This document shows positions 37,092 to 44,817 of a stretch of 64,000 nucleotides of DNA, piece by piece. Both the position numbers and the translations under genes were made by a program. Origin of the DNA: Anaeromyxobacter dehalogenans 2CP-C (GTDB lineage Bacteria; Myxococcota; Myxococcia; Myxococcales; Anaeromyxobacteraceae); contig NC_007760.1 of assembly GCF_000013385.1 (NCBI RefSeq), positions 1,675,001 through 1,739,000 on the forward strand, given 5' to 3'. Within the stretch, counting starts at the first letter, position 1. Each line of letters begins with the position of its first letter. Below the pieces are notes generated by a model. It made no database searches and was not told the DNA's origin. It was given only the letters and a program-made list of their open reading frames with translations.

Positions 37092-37855
37092 CGCTGCACG
37101 AGTGGGAGCCGGGGCAGGTGGTGCGCCCGTACGGCGACCGGCGCGACGACGGGGTGGTGCAGCTCTCGTTCGTACTGCCGGTCCCGCCCGGCGAGCGGGC
37201 CCGCGAGGCCGCCGCCGAGGTGGCGCGCAAGATGGGGCTGGAGCAGGTGCACGTGGCGGCCATGGAGGCGGCGGCCGACCGCTACACGTTCTTCGTGGTG
37301 TACGGGCGGAGCACCGTGGCGGTGGACTACGGGCGCATCCAGGTGCCCGAGGTGGTGGTCCGCAAGAAGGGCTTCGACGAGCTGAACGCCTACGCGCTGC
37401 GCGAGGTGGGCCGGCGCATCGTGGTGCTGGGCGCCTGCACCGGCTCCGACGCCCACGCGGTCGGCATCGACGCCATCATGAACATGAAGGGCTTCGCCGG
37501 CGACTACGGCCTCGAGCGCTACGCCTGCTTCGACGCCACCAACCTCGGCGCGCAGGTCGAGAACCAGCGCCTCGCGGAGCTGTGCCGCGACCGCCACGCC
37601 GACGCGGTGCTGGTCTCGCAGGTGGTGACCCAGCGCGACGTGCACAAGGAGAACGCGCGGCAGCTGCTCGACGCGCTGGAGCGGCTCGGGATCCGCGAGC
37701 GCGTCACCGCCATCCTGGGCGGGCCGCGCATCGACCACCGGCTGGCGCTGGAGCTGGGCTACGACGCCGGCTTCGGCCCGGGCACCAAGCCCTCGGACGT
37801 GGCGAACTTCGTGGTCGGGTCGGTCCTGAAGCACATGGGCAAGGAGATGCACTGA
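37088..37855 (+). CDS. kamE: Lysine 5,6-aminomutase beta subunit (cobalamin-binding)
   Basis: A protein of 255 aa. The C-terminal Rossmann-like domain carries the base-off cobalamin motif DAHAVG in [20 protein letters not shown] (about residues 115-134), followed by the [20 protein letters not shown] and [20 protein letters not shown] strands that cradle the nucleotide tail. The N-terminal 100 residues form the dimerisation domain that also supplies the PLP lysine in this family ([19 protein letters not shown] region). It partners with kamD. The start at 37088 overlaps the lipoprotein stop, and its own stop overlaps the next ATG. Confidence 0.95.
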   Translation: MTLHEWEPGQVVRPYGDRRDDGVVQLSFVLPVPPGERAREAAAEVARKMGLEQVHVAAMEAAADRYTFFVVYGRSTVAVDYGRIQVPEVVVRKKGFDELNAYALREVGRRIVVLGACTGSDAHAVGIDAIMNMKGFAGDYGLERYACFDATNLGAQVENQRLAELCRDRHADAVLVSQVVTQRDVHKENARQLLDALERLGIRERVTAILGGPRIDHRLALELGYDAGFGPGTKPSDVANFVVGSVLKHMGKEMH

Positions 37856-38250
37856 TGGCCCCGGTGAAGGCGACGCTGCGGCTGCGCATGTCGCAGGCCG
37901 ACGCGCACTACGGCGGCAACCTGGTGGACGGCGCGCGGATGCTGGCGCTGTTCGGCGACCTCGCCACCGAGTTGCTGATCCGCCACGACGGCGACGAGGG
38001 CCTGTTCCGCGCCTACGACTCGGTGGAGTTCCTCGCCCCGGTCCACGCCGGCGACTACGTCGAGGCCGAGGGCGAGATCGTGAAGGTGGGGAGCACCTCG
38101 CGCGCCATGCGCTTCGAGGCGCGCAAGGTGGTCTCGCCGCGGCCGGATCTCTCCGACTCCGCCGCCGAGGTGCTCGCGGAGCCGGTGGTGGTGTGCCGCG
38201 CCACCGGCACCTGCGTCGTCCCCAAGGACAAGCAGCGCCTCGCGCGCTGA
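37855..38250 (+). CDS. kal: 3-aminobutyryl-CoA ammonia-lyase
   Basis: A protein of 131 aa with a hotdog fold, the deaminase that turns 3-aminobutyryl-CoA into crotonyl-CoA plus ammonia in lysine fermentation. Family landmarks are [59 protein letters not shown] and [10 protein letters not shown]. The ATG at 37855 shares its A with the kamE stop (TGATG). Distant hotdog thioesterases also look similar, but the operon with kamDE and kce makes the ammonia-lyase role the best call. Confidence 0.9.
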   Translation: MAPVKATLRLRMSQADAHYGGNLVDGARMLALFGDLATELLIRHDGDEGLFRAYDSVEFLAPVHAGDYVEAEGEIVKVGSTSRAMRFEARKVVSPRPDLSDSAAEVLAEPVVVCRATGTCVVPKDKQRLAR

Positions 38251-38295
38251 GCCGGTCCACCCGTTCGGCCGCGCCGGGCGCGGCCGGGAGGCCTC

Positions 38296-39114
38296 ATGGC
38301 CGAGAAGACGATCGTGACCGCGGCGGTGGTCGGCGCCGAGGTGACCCGCGCCCAGAACCCGGCCGTCCCCTACACGCCGCAGGAGATCGCCCGCGCCGCG
38401 GTGGACGCGGGGCGGGCCGGCGCGGCGGTGGTCCACCTGCACGCGCGCTGGCCCGACGGCCGCCCGTCGCAGGCGCCGGAGCACTTCCGCGAGATCATCG
38501 ACCGCATCCGCTCGGCCGGGAGCGCGGTGGTGATCCAGTGCTCGACCGGCGGCGCGGTGGGCATGTCGATCGACGAGCGGCTCGGGTCGCTGGTGGACGG
38601 CGCCGAGATGGGCACGCTCAACATGGGCACCATGAACTTCGGCGACGAGGTGTTCGTGAACACCCGGCCCGACCTGGTGAAGGTGGCGGGGCGCCTGCGC
38701 GAGCGGCGCCTCGTGCCCGAGTGCGAGGTCTACGACGCCGGCATGCTCGACACGCTGCGGTGGCTGCTGGAGAAGGGCCACCTGGCGCAGCCCTACCACG
38801 TGCAGTTCGTGCTGGGCGTCCCCGGCGGCATGGCGGCGAGCGAGCGGAACCTGCGCTTCCTGGTGGAGGGCTTGCCGGAGGCGGTCCACTGGTCGGTGGC
38901 GGGCGTGGGGCGCTTCCAGCTCCCCATGGTGGAGCTGGCGGCGCCGATGGGGGGCCATGTGCGCGTGGGCCTCGAGGACAACCTCTACGCGGCCAAGGGC
39001 GTGCTGGCGAAGGGCTCGGACGAGCTGGTGTCGCTGGCGGTGGAGCGGGTGGGGCGCGCCGGGCGCGAGCCCGCCACGCCGGCGGAGGCCCGCGCATTGC
39101 TCGGGATCACGTGA
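38296..39114 (+). CDS. kce: 3-keto-5-aminohexanoate cleavage enzyme (BKACE family)
   Basis: A protein of 272 aa. It condenses 3-keto-5-aminohexanoate with acetyl-CoA to give acetoacetate and 3-aminobutyryl-CoA, feeding kal. Its zinc-dependent TIM barrel shows VTAAVVGAEVTRAQNPAVPY, AAVVHLHARWPDGRPSQ with the metal-binding HxH, VIQCSTGGAVGMS, GTMNFGDEVFVNT, and MGGHVRVGLEDNLYAAKG near the end. The BKACE superfamily covers other beta-keto acids, so specificity rests on the operon. It starts 45 bp after kal with GGGAGG upstream. The 3,5-diaminohexanoate dehydrogenase (kdd) needed between kamDE and kce is not in this window. Confidence 0.9.
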   Translation: MAEKTIVTAAVVGAEVTRAQNPAVPYTPQEIARAAVDAGRAGAAVVHLHARWPDGRPSQAPEHFREIIDRIRSAGSAVVIQCSTGGAVGMSIDERLGSLVDGAEMGTLNMGTMNFGDEVFVNTRPDLVKVAGRLRERRLVPECEVYDAGMLDTLRWLLEKGHLAQPYHVQFVLGVPGGMAASERNLRFLVEGLPEAVHWSVAGVGRFQLPMVELAAPMGGHVRVGLEDNLYAAKGVLAKGSDELVSLAVERVGRAGREPATPAEARALLGIT

Positions 39115-39158
39115 GCCGCGCTGCGCGTCCGCGCGCGCGTGTCCATCGCTTCGCTGGC

Positions 39159-39187
39159 TTGACGCTCCCGGAGCGGGAAGCTACGTT
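39159..39187 (+). promoter_or_regulatory. Candidate promoter of the HU gene
   Basis: TTGACG (39159-39164) and TACGTT (39182-39187) are separated by 17 bases, about 31 bp before the ATG at 39219. The -35 box is strong (5 of 6) and the -10 box weak. Confidence 0.45.
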
Positions 39188-39218
39188 CGCGCGGTTTCAC
39201 GCGGGGGACGCGCGCTCC

Positions 39219-39491
39219 ATGACCAAGGCAGACCTCATCGAGAAGGTTCAGGCGCTCCACGACGACCTCTCCAAGCGGCAGGTGGCGCTCCTGGTGGACT
39301 CGGTGTTCGAGCACCTGGCCAAGGGCATCCGCAAGGACAAGCGCTTCACCATGCCCGGCTTCGGCACGTTCGTGGTGAAGCGCCGGGCCGGCCGCGTGGG
39401 CCGCAACCCGCAGACCGGCGCCGAGATCCAGATCGCCCCCACCAAGACGGTCGGGTTCAAGCCCGCGCCCGAGCTGAAGAAGGCGCTGTAG
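39219..39491 (+). CDS. HU-family DNA-binding protein
   Basis: A protein of 90 aa, the standard length for HU/IHF. It begins MTKADLIEKVQALHDDLSKR (dimerisation helices), continues RFTMPGFGTFVVKRRAGRVG and has the DNA-intercalating arm RNPQTGAEIQIAPTKTVGF with its conserved proline, ending PAPELKKAL. It bends and packages DNA; IHF and HU cannot be separated with confidence from sequence alone. It has its own promoter-like sequence and is followed 13 bp later by the PilZ gene. Confidence 0.93.
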   Translation: MTKADLIEKVQALHDDLSKRQVALLVDSVFEHLAKGIRKDKRFTMPGFGTFVVKRRAGRVGRNPQTGAEIQIAPTKTVGFKPAPELKKAL

Positions 39492-39504
39492 CCGCGGACC
39501 GCAC

Positions 39505-39993
39505 ATGAGCAGCCTCGCCGACTGGTTGAAGGACTTCCGCGCGCTGCACGCGAAGGCGCGCGCCGGCACGCTCGCCGGCCGGGAGGCCGACGTCTACCGC
39601 GCCGGCCGCGACGAGCTGGCGCGCGCGCTGCTCGCGGCCCAGCGGCTCACCCTGAAGCCGGGGGAGCAGCCGCGCCAGGCGCTGCGCGTGGCCCGCGCGC
39701 TCCAGGTGGACCTCGACATGCTCACCTCCGCCGCGCGCGCGCTGACCGTGGACGTCTCCAGCGGCGGGTTCGCCTGCCTGCTCGCGAAGGCGCCGCCGGC
39801 GGGCGACGAGGTGAAGGTCTCGATGCGGCTCCCCGGCGGCGAGACGCTCGCGTGCCGCGCGCGGGTCACCGACGTGAAGCCGCTGCAGGGCAACGTGCGC
39901 GCGTCGTTCCAGCTCGTCGGCCTGACGGCGGCCGAGCGCGAGCGCATCGAGCTGATGGTGTTCGACACCGTCCTCGAGCAGCTGACCGCCTGA
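39505..39993 (+). CDS. PilZ-domain protein
   Basis: A protein of 162 aa. The N-terminal 65 residues are helical (DWLKDFRALHAKARAGTLAG, GRDELARALLAAQRL). A PilZ barrel follows: the arginine-containing switch RQALRVARALQVDLD near residue 68, then VDVSSGGFACLLAKAPP, the D-x-S-x-x-G motif that contacts cyclic di-GMP, and a VKVSMRLPGGETLACRARVT barrel end. It probably couples c-di-GMP levels to motility or surface behaviour. The first arginine motif is R-x3-R, compatible with binding. Confidence 0.85.
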   Translation: MSSLADWLKDFRALHAKARAGTLAGREADVYRAGRDELARALLAAQRLTLKPGEQPRQALRVARALQVDLDMLTSAARALTVDVSSGGFACLLAKAPPAGDEVKVSMRLPGGETLACRARVTDVKPLQGNVRASFQLVGLTAAERERIELMVFDTVLEQLTA

Positions 39994-40076
39994 TCCAGGC
40001 GCGGTGAAAGAGGCGAGGCGCCCCGGATCTCCCCCGGAGCGCCCCGCCCGACGCGCACCCACGCGCGCCTCCCGCA

Positions 40077-40841
40077 CTACTTCTTCGCGAGCAGCTCCAC
40101 GTCCACGTCGAGCTGCACCGTCCACATCCAGTCGGTGCCGGTCGCGGCCCGGTAGTAGTCGTGGTCGAGGAAGAACACCGGGCCGGTGAGGACGTCCACG
40201 GCCGGCGTGAAGTACAGGCCGATGCCGCCGCCGGCCGCGCCCATCCAGTTCTTCCCGGTCGCGACGTCCGCCAGGAAGACGATCTTCTGCAGGCCGGGCA
40301 GGCTCAGCGTCACGTCCGGAGAGACCCAGCTCGCCATGAAGCCGGCGCGGTTCACGCCGCCGTCCGAGCCGGTCCAGAGCGCCTTCGAGCCCGCGCCGTA
40401 GTAGCCACCCACGCCCAGGATGCCGACCGGCGTGGTCTTCCCGAGCGTCGCGTGCAGGAGGTGGTAGTCGGACACGTCCTTCTCGAACCCGGCGTTGGCG
40501 ATGCCGGCGGAGAGGCCCGGGGCCCAGCTCGCCAGCGCGCCCTCGGGCAGCGTCAGCTTCGCGTTCAGCTGCACGTACTTCTTCGTGTCGCCCGGGTAGA
40601 AGAAGTCCACGCCGGCCTCGGCCTGCAGGTAGGGCAGGCTGAACAGGCCCAGCTCCAGGCCGGTGTCGATCTGCAGCGCGCCCTGCTCGGCGAAGTAGGT
40701 GTCGTACGTGAGGTGCGGGACGAGGGCCGGCTGCGTGTACGTGGTCGCCGGGGTCCAGAACGTGGTGGACGGCGTGGCCCGCGCACCCTGCGCGACGGCG
40801 AGGAGCGCTGCGACCGCGAGCGCCTTCAGAGCACTGTTCAT
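40077..40841 (-). CDS. Exported protein, probable outer-membrane beta-barrel
   Basis: A protein of 254 aa from ATG 40841, nine bases after GGAGGA. The signal peptide ALKALAVAALLAVAQGARA is cleaved near residue 22. The mature chain is strand-rich and aromatic: TYDTYFAEQGALQIDTGLEL, LQAEAGVDFFYPGDTKKYVQ, GYYGAGSKALWTGSDGGVNR, GGGIGLYFTPAVDVLTGPVF, ending in WTVQLDVDVELLAKK. I do not recognise a named family; transporter-like or MetA-pathway porins are possible. It converges with the PilZ gene. Confidence 0.7.
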   Translation of the reverse strand: MNSALKALAVAALLAVAQGARATPSTTFWTPATTYTQPALVPHLTYDTYFAEQGALQIDTGLELGLFSLPYLQAEAGVDFFYPGDTKKYVQLNAKLTLPEGALASWAPGLSAGIANAGFEKDVSDYHLLHATLGKTTPVGILGVGGYYGAGSKALWTGSDGGVNRAGFMASWVSPDVTLSLPGLQKIVFLADVATGKNWMGAAGGGIGLYFTPAVDVLTGPVFFLDHDYYRAATGTDWMWTVQLDVDVELLAKK

Positions 40842-41046
40842 CGGGTGAGATCCTCCGTGGTGGTCGTCGCGGCCGGGTGACCGCTCGCCCGGACGGGTTT
40901 GCAGCGCGCGTGCCGCGGCCGACGAGGCCGGAACCGGCGGGGTTTTCCGCGGCCGCGGCCGCCGATGAGCGCCGCCGGGGCAGCCGCCTGCGCGCGCCGC
41001 GAGCACGCGCGGCGGGTTCACGCACCGAGAGGTCACGAAACGTGAA

Positions 41047-41075
41047 CGCCCGCCCCCGGAGGCCGGGGGCGGGCG
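41047..41075 (-). terminator. Hairpin downstream of the ammonium transporter gene
   Basis: A perfect 13-bp stem, CGCCCGCCCCCGG (41047-41059) and CCGGGGGCGGGCG (41063-41075), with a 3-base loop lies 25 bp beyond the amt stop. Only a weak T-rich stretch (TTCACGTTT) follows on the minus strand. Confidence 0.55.
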
Positions 41076-41099
41076 CGGGTCGCCGCGGTGGGGCCGGGA

Positions 41100-42470
41100 T
41101 CAGGCGGCGCTGGAGCCTGGGCTCGGGCGCGCCACCGGCAGCGGGGCGTGCGCGGGACCGCCCGGCGTGGCGCCCGCCGTCTCCAGATCCGTGGAGAGGT
41201 AGGCCCGCTCGCCGGCCTCCGCCTGGTCGAGGCCGGACCACTCGTCCTGCTCGTCGGCGCGGAGCGGCGTCACGAGCGCCACCAGCCGGTACAGCCCGTA
41301 GGAGAGCCCGCCGGAGAACACCAGCGTCACGGCCACGCCGAGGGCCTGCTTGCCCACCAGCGCCAGGCTCGCGTCGGCGCCGGCCGCGTTCACCGAGGTG
41401 GTGGCGAGCGCGCCGGTGAGCACCGCGCCGAGCGTGGCCGCCACGCCGTGGACCGCGAAGACGTCGAGCGCGTCGTCCAGCCCGAGGCGCGGGCGCAGCC
41501 GGATGGCGCCGAAGGAGGCGAGCGCCGCGACCGCGCCCAGCACCAGGCTCGCGCCGGGCCGGATGAAGCCGGCGGCCGGCGTGACCGCGACCATGCCGGC
41601 CACCGCGCCGGAGGCGAGGCCCACGCCCGAGATCTTCCCGTGCATCAGCAGCTCGGCGAGGCCCCAGGCGGCGGCCGCCGCCGCGGGGGCGAAGAAGGTG
41701 TTCGCGAACGCGGTGCTGGCGAGGCCGTTCGCGGCCAGCGCGCTGCCGCCGTTGAACCCGAGCCAGCCGAACCAGAGCAGGCCGGCGCCGAGGATCGCGA
41801 ACGGGACGTTGTGCGGGAGCACGGTGGGGGCGCGCAGGCCGCGGCGCTTGCCCAGCACCACCGCGCCGACCAGCGCCGCCGCGGCGGCGTTCACGTGCAC
41901 CACCGTGCCGCCGGCGAAGTCGAGCACGCCGAGGTTGCGCAGCCAGCCGCCCGGCGCCCAGACCCAGTGCGCCACGGGCGCGTAGACCACCAGGCTCCAC
42001 AGCGCGACGAACAGCACGTACGCCTTGATGCGCATGCGCTCGACCAGCGCGCCGGAGATGAGCGCCGGCGTGATCACCGCGAACATCGCCTGGAAGAGCA
42101 TGAACGCGGAGTGCGGCACGGTCGCGGCGAGGGACGGCTCGGGCGCGTCGCCCACGCCGGCGAGGCCCGCCCAGCGCAGGCCGCCCAGCACGTGGTCGAG
42201 CGCGCCGGGCCCGGGGGCGAACGCGAGCGAGTACCCCACGGTCGCCCAGAGCACGCCCACGATCGCCATGCAGACGATCGAGAGGTTCATGGTGTGGACC
42301 ACGTTCTTGGCGCGGACCAGGCCGCCGTAGAAGAAGGCGAGGCCGGGGGTCATGAGCATCACCAGGCCGGCGCTGACGAGGACCAGGGCGGTGTCGCCGG
42401 TGTCGATCCGGTCGGCGGCGGACGCGAGCGCGGGCAGGGCCAGCAGCAGGGGGACGAGGACCTTCTTCAC
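41100..42470 (-). CDS. amt: Ammonium transporter (Amt/MEP/Rh family)
   Basis: A protein of 456 aa starting at GTG 42470, five bases after GGAGG. A cleaved signal peptide (VLVPLLLALPALASA) is followed by eleven hydrophobic helices. The hallmarks are LMTPGLAFFYGGLVRAKNV, the conserved Asp in GVLDFAGGTVVHVNAA with the first pore histidine, and the second pore histidine in DVFAVHGVAATLGAVLTG. It conducts ammonium or ammonia across the inner membrane. The C-terminal tail of about 60 residues is longer than needed to bind the PII protein GlnK, which is not encoded nearby. Confidence 0.95.
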   Translation of the reverse strand: MKKVLVPLLLALPALASAADRIDTGDTALVLVSAGLVMLMTPGLAFFYGGLVRAKNVVHTMNLSIVCMAIVGVLWATVGYSLAFAPGPGALDHVLGGLRWAGLAGVGDAPEPSLAATVPHSAFMLFQAMFAVITPALISGALVERMRIKAYVLFVALWSLVVYAPVAHWVWAPGGWLRNLGVLDFAGGTVVHVNAAAAALVGAVVLGKRRGLRAPTVLPHNVPFAILGAGLLWFGWLGFNGGSALAANGLASTAFANTFFAPAAAAAAWGLAELLMHGKISGVGLASGAVAGMVAVTPAAGFIRPGASLVLGAVAALASFGAIRLRPRLGLDDALDVFAVHGVAATLGAVLTGALATTSVNAAGADASLALVGKQALGVAVTLVFSGGLSYGLYRLVALVTPLRADEQDEWSGLDQAEAGERAYLSTDLETAGATPGGPAHAPLPVARPSPGSSAA

Positions 42471-42605
42471 GGAGCCTCCGGGGCAGGGTGCGCGGGGGCG
42501 CGCTCCCCGGGGCTCTGCAGCGCCCGTGCCCGCCCGGCGTGCTCGGATCCGCGGCGTTCCGGAACCTGCTCGTGGTGCGCTGCCCGAGTCCGCAGCACGC
42601 CGCTG

Positions 42606-42627
42606 CCCCGCCTGCGGGCAGGCGGGG
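42606..42627 (-). terminator. Hairpin between the TPR and amt genes
   Basis: A perfect 9-bp stem, CCCCGCCTG / CAGGCGGGG, around CGGG lies 25 bp past the TPR-gene stop on the minus strand. No T-run follows, so it may be a factor-assisted terminator or an RNA-stability element. Confidence 0.35.
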
Positions 42628-42652
42628 GCGGCGGCGCGGTCCGGCTGCCTGA

Positions 42653-43951
42653 TCAGCGGGCAGTGCGCGAGGTGCGCTTGCCCGCCGTGCGGGAGGCGGG
42701 CTTCTTCGCCGGCGCGGCCGCCTTGCGGGTCCCCGCCTTGGCGGTGGCCTTCGCCGCGGTCGCCTTGCGGACCGGCGCGGGCTTCGCCGCCGGCTTCCGC
42801 GCCGGCGGCGGCTCGGGCCTGGGCTCGGGCGGGAGCACCGCGGGCACCACGGCAGGATCGTCGTCGGAGGCGCTCGACACCGCGGGCGGCGCGCCGGCCA
42901 CGGCGCGATACGGGCCGCGGGCGCGGGCCTCCACCTCGGCGGCGCGGCCGGCCCAGTCGCGCGCGCCCGGGGCGAGCCCGGCGCCGTCGAGCGCCGCGGC
43001 GGCCGCGGCGCGATCGCCGGCGCGGATCCGCAGCGCCGCCAGGTGCAGCGCCGCGCGGGCGCGCTCGGGCGCGGGCGTGGCGGCGGCGTCCGCCGCGAGC
43101 CGCTCGAGCGCCTTCACCGCGTCGGCCGCGGGCGCCTCGCCGGCCAGGGCCAGCTTGGCGAGCCCGTAGGCGGCGCGCGGGTGGGTGGGCGAGGCCGTCA
43201 GCGCGGCGGCGTAGGCGGCGCGGGCGGTGGCCGCGTCTCCGCGCGCCCGGCGCGCCACGTCGCCGTGGAGGGCGAGGCCGGCCGGCAGCGCGCGATCGGC
43301 GGCGGCGGCCTGGGCCGCGTCCGCGGCGGCCGCGAGCGAGCCGGCCGCGAGCGCGATGCGCGCCTGCAGCGCGTCGGCGAAGCCCGAGCCCTGCGCCGCG
43401 GCGGCCGCGGCGGTGGCGTCCCCGAGGCTGCGCCGCGACAGCGCGAGCAACCCGCTCGCCAGGCTGGCCCAGCGCGGCACCTCGGCGGCGCGGCCCGGCT
43501 CGACCAGGAGCGCCTCGGCCTGCGCGCCGGCGGCCTCGTCGCGGTAGTCCACGTGCAGCGCCGCGAGCGCGTACGCGCGGAGGCTGGCGGCGTCGAGCGG
43601 GTCGAGCGCGGCGAGCGGCTCCAGCAGGTCGGCCGCCTCGCGGTATCCGGCCGCGGTGTCGAGGCGGATCAGCTCCTCGGCGCGCTGCATCCCGGCGTGG
43701 AGCGCCTGCCGGCGGTGGTGCGCGCGGTAGGCGAGCAGGGCGGCGCCGAGCAGCAGCACCAGGCCCGCGCCGGCGACGAGCGCCACCCGGGAGCGGCGGG
43801 GCGGCCTCGAGGCGCCGGGCGAGGGTGCGCGGGGGCGCGCCGGCCCTTCGCCGTCGAGGTCGGCGGGGGCCGCGTAGGAGTCGTCGTCGAGCTCCACGAA
43901 GCCGTCCTCGGACGGCGCCGCGGCAGGGTCGGGCAGGGGGGGCGTTCGCAT
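42653..43951 (-). CDS. Membrane-anchored TPR-like protein with a Lys/Ala-rich tail
   Basis: A protein of 432 aa. An acidic cytoplasmic N-terminus (about 50 residues) precedes one membrane helix (RVALVAGAGLVLLLGAALLA, about residues 54-76). Residues 80-350 are repetitive Ala-rich helices with TPR-like spacing: REAADLLEPLAALDPLDAAS, DADAARAAYAAALTASPTHP-type segments and ALHLAALRIRAGDRAAAAAA. The last 90 residues are Pro-rich, then very basic (KATAAKATAKAGTRKAAAPA), resembling histone H1 tails that bind nucleic acid or anionic polymer. It is probably a scaffold in envelope assembly. Function unknown. Confidence 0.7.
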   Translation of the reverse strand: MRTPPLPDPAAAPSEDGFVELDDDSYAAPADLDGEGPARPRAPSPGASRPPRRSRVALVAGAGLVLLLGAALLAYRAHHRRQALHAGMQRAEELIRLDTAAGYREAADLLEPLAALDPLDAASLRAYALAALHVDYRDEAAGAQAEALLVEPGRAAEVPRWASLASGLLALSRRSLGDATAAAAAAQGSGFADALQARIALAAGSLAAAADAAQAAAADRALPAGLALHGDVARRARGDAATARAAYAAALTASPTHPRAAYGLAKLALAGEAPAADAVKALERLAADAAATPAPERARAALHLAALRIRAGDRAAAAAALDGAGLAPGARDWAGRAAEVEARARGPYRAVAGAPPAVSSASDDDPAVVPAVLPPEPRPEPPPARKPAAKPAPVRKATAAKATAKAGTRKAAAPAKKPASRTAGKRTSRTAR

Positions 43952-44018
43952 CGGCAGGTCGGGGGCGGGGCACGCCGAGGGTACTGCCCGCCCATGCCCC
44001 GGGTCAAAAGGGCGACGC

Positions 44019-44060
44019 AAAAAAGGCGAGCCCGCACCGGATGGACCGGTGCGGGCTCGC
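44019..44060 (-). terminator. Strong rho-independent terminator of the RHH gene
   Basis: A perfect 15-bp stem (44026-44040 with 44046-44060) around the 5-base loop ATGGA, followed on the minus strand by a run of six T (44024-44019). It lies 36 bp after the RHH-gene stop. Confidence 0.88.
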
Positions 44061-44095
44061 AAAAGCTCTCGAGACGTCGGCGGCGAGGGCCGCGG

Positions 44096-44311
44096 CTAGA
44101 TGCCCTTCTCCTCGCGCTCGTCCTCCCGCGCGACGCCGGACAGCACGTCGTTGACGGACGGGAAGCGCATGATCTCGCCGCGGGCGATGCGCCAGGCCTG
44201 CTGGACGATCCACGAGAGCGACCGGTCCTGCCGGTTCGCTTCCGCCTGGATCTCGTTCAGCATGTCCTCGGGGAAGTACAGGGACTGCTTGCGCTTGTCG
44301 GTGCCGGCCAT
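44096..44311 (-). CDS. Ribbon-helix-helix-like small protein
   Basis: A protein of 71 aa from ATG 44311, five bases after GGAG. The N-terminal strand KRKQSLYFPEDMLNEIQAEA and helix-turn-helix NRQDRSLSWIVQQAWRIARG fit a ribbon-helix-helix (Arc/MetJ) DNA-binding dimer. The remainder, EIMRFPSVNDVLSGVARED, is a conserved-looking tail. It resembles small proteins found in several myxobacteria, with unknown target. It forms a complete transcription unit: a good promoter (44343-44372) and a strong terminator (44019-44060) frame it, as expected for a highly expressed regulator. Confidence 0.8.
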   Translation of the reverse strand: MAGTDKRKQSLYFPEDMLNEIQAEANRQDRSLSWIVQQAWRIARGEIMRFPSVNDVLSGVAREDEREEKGI

Positions 44312-44342
44312 CACTGCTCCATGCTGTGGGGCAAACGACGGC

Positions 44343-44372
44343 GTTGTACGCTGGGATCGCTCCGTCGGTCAA
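44343..44372 (-). promoter_or_regulatory. Promoter of the RHH gene
   Basis: On the minus strand TTGACC (44372-44367) and TACAAC (44348-44343) are 18 bases apart, 31 bp from the ATG at 44311. This is one of the best sigma-70-like promoters in the window. Confidence 0.65.
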
Positions 44373-44529
44373 GCTTTCATCCACCCGACGGGGCGCACCC
44401 ACCGTGAGGCTGGCGCGACCGGGTCTCGCTCGCCCGGGACGCGGCACGGCGGGCGCGAACGTGAAAATCCCCGCGCGGATGCTGGGGGCGGAGGCGTGGC
44501 GATGGGCCGGATCGGGCGGCAGGAAAGAA

Positions 44530-44555
44530 GAGAGCCGGCATCGCTGCCGGCTCTC
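44530..44555 (-). terminator. Orphan terminator-like hairpin
   Basis: A perfect 11-bp stem, GAGAGCCGGCA / TGCCGGCTCTC, around TCGC is followed on the minus strand by TTCTTTCC. No annotated minus-strand gene lies to its right, so it may end an unannotated small RNA. Confidence 0.4.
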
Positions 44556-44817
44556 CGTGGGCCCAGAGGGGGAGGGGGGGGACCCCTAGGCCCAGCGCCA
44601 CAAACTTGTCTCATCCTGCGCGGTCGTCAACACCGGCGACCCAACATCGCATTCCACAACGGATCCCGCGACTTGCCGCGACGACGGGGAAGGCGGCAGG
44701 CTGCGCGCTCCAGCCACTCGAACCCGCTGGCCGGCGATCGCATTCCCGCCTCGGTCCGCGGCCCGGCGCGGGCCCGACCCGCGCGCCTCCGCGCCGGGGC
44801 CGAGGAGCCCCTCCTCC

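Larger units (their letters stand above)
44312..44817. other. 506-bp intergenic region between divergent rhh and tilS genes
   Basis: It holds the rhh promoter near 44343-44372, an orphan hairpin at 44530-44555, a run of G near 44571-44581 and GC-rich DNA before tilS. No protein-coding frame looks real. A small RNA on the minus strand ending at the hairpin is possible. Confidence 0.45.
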
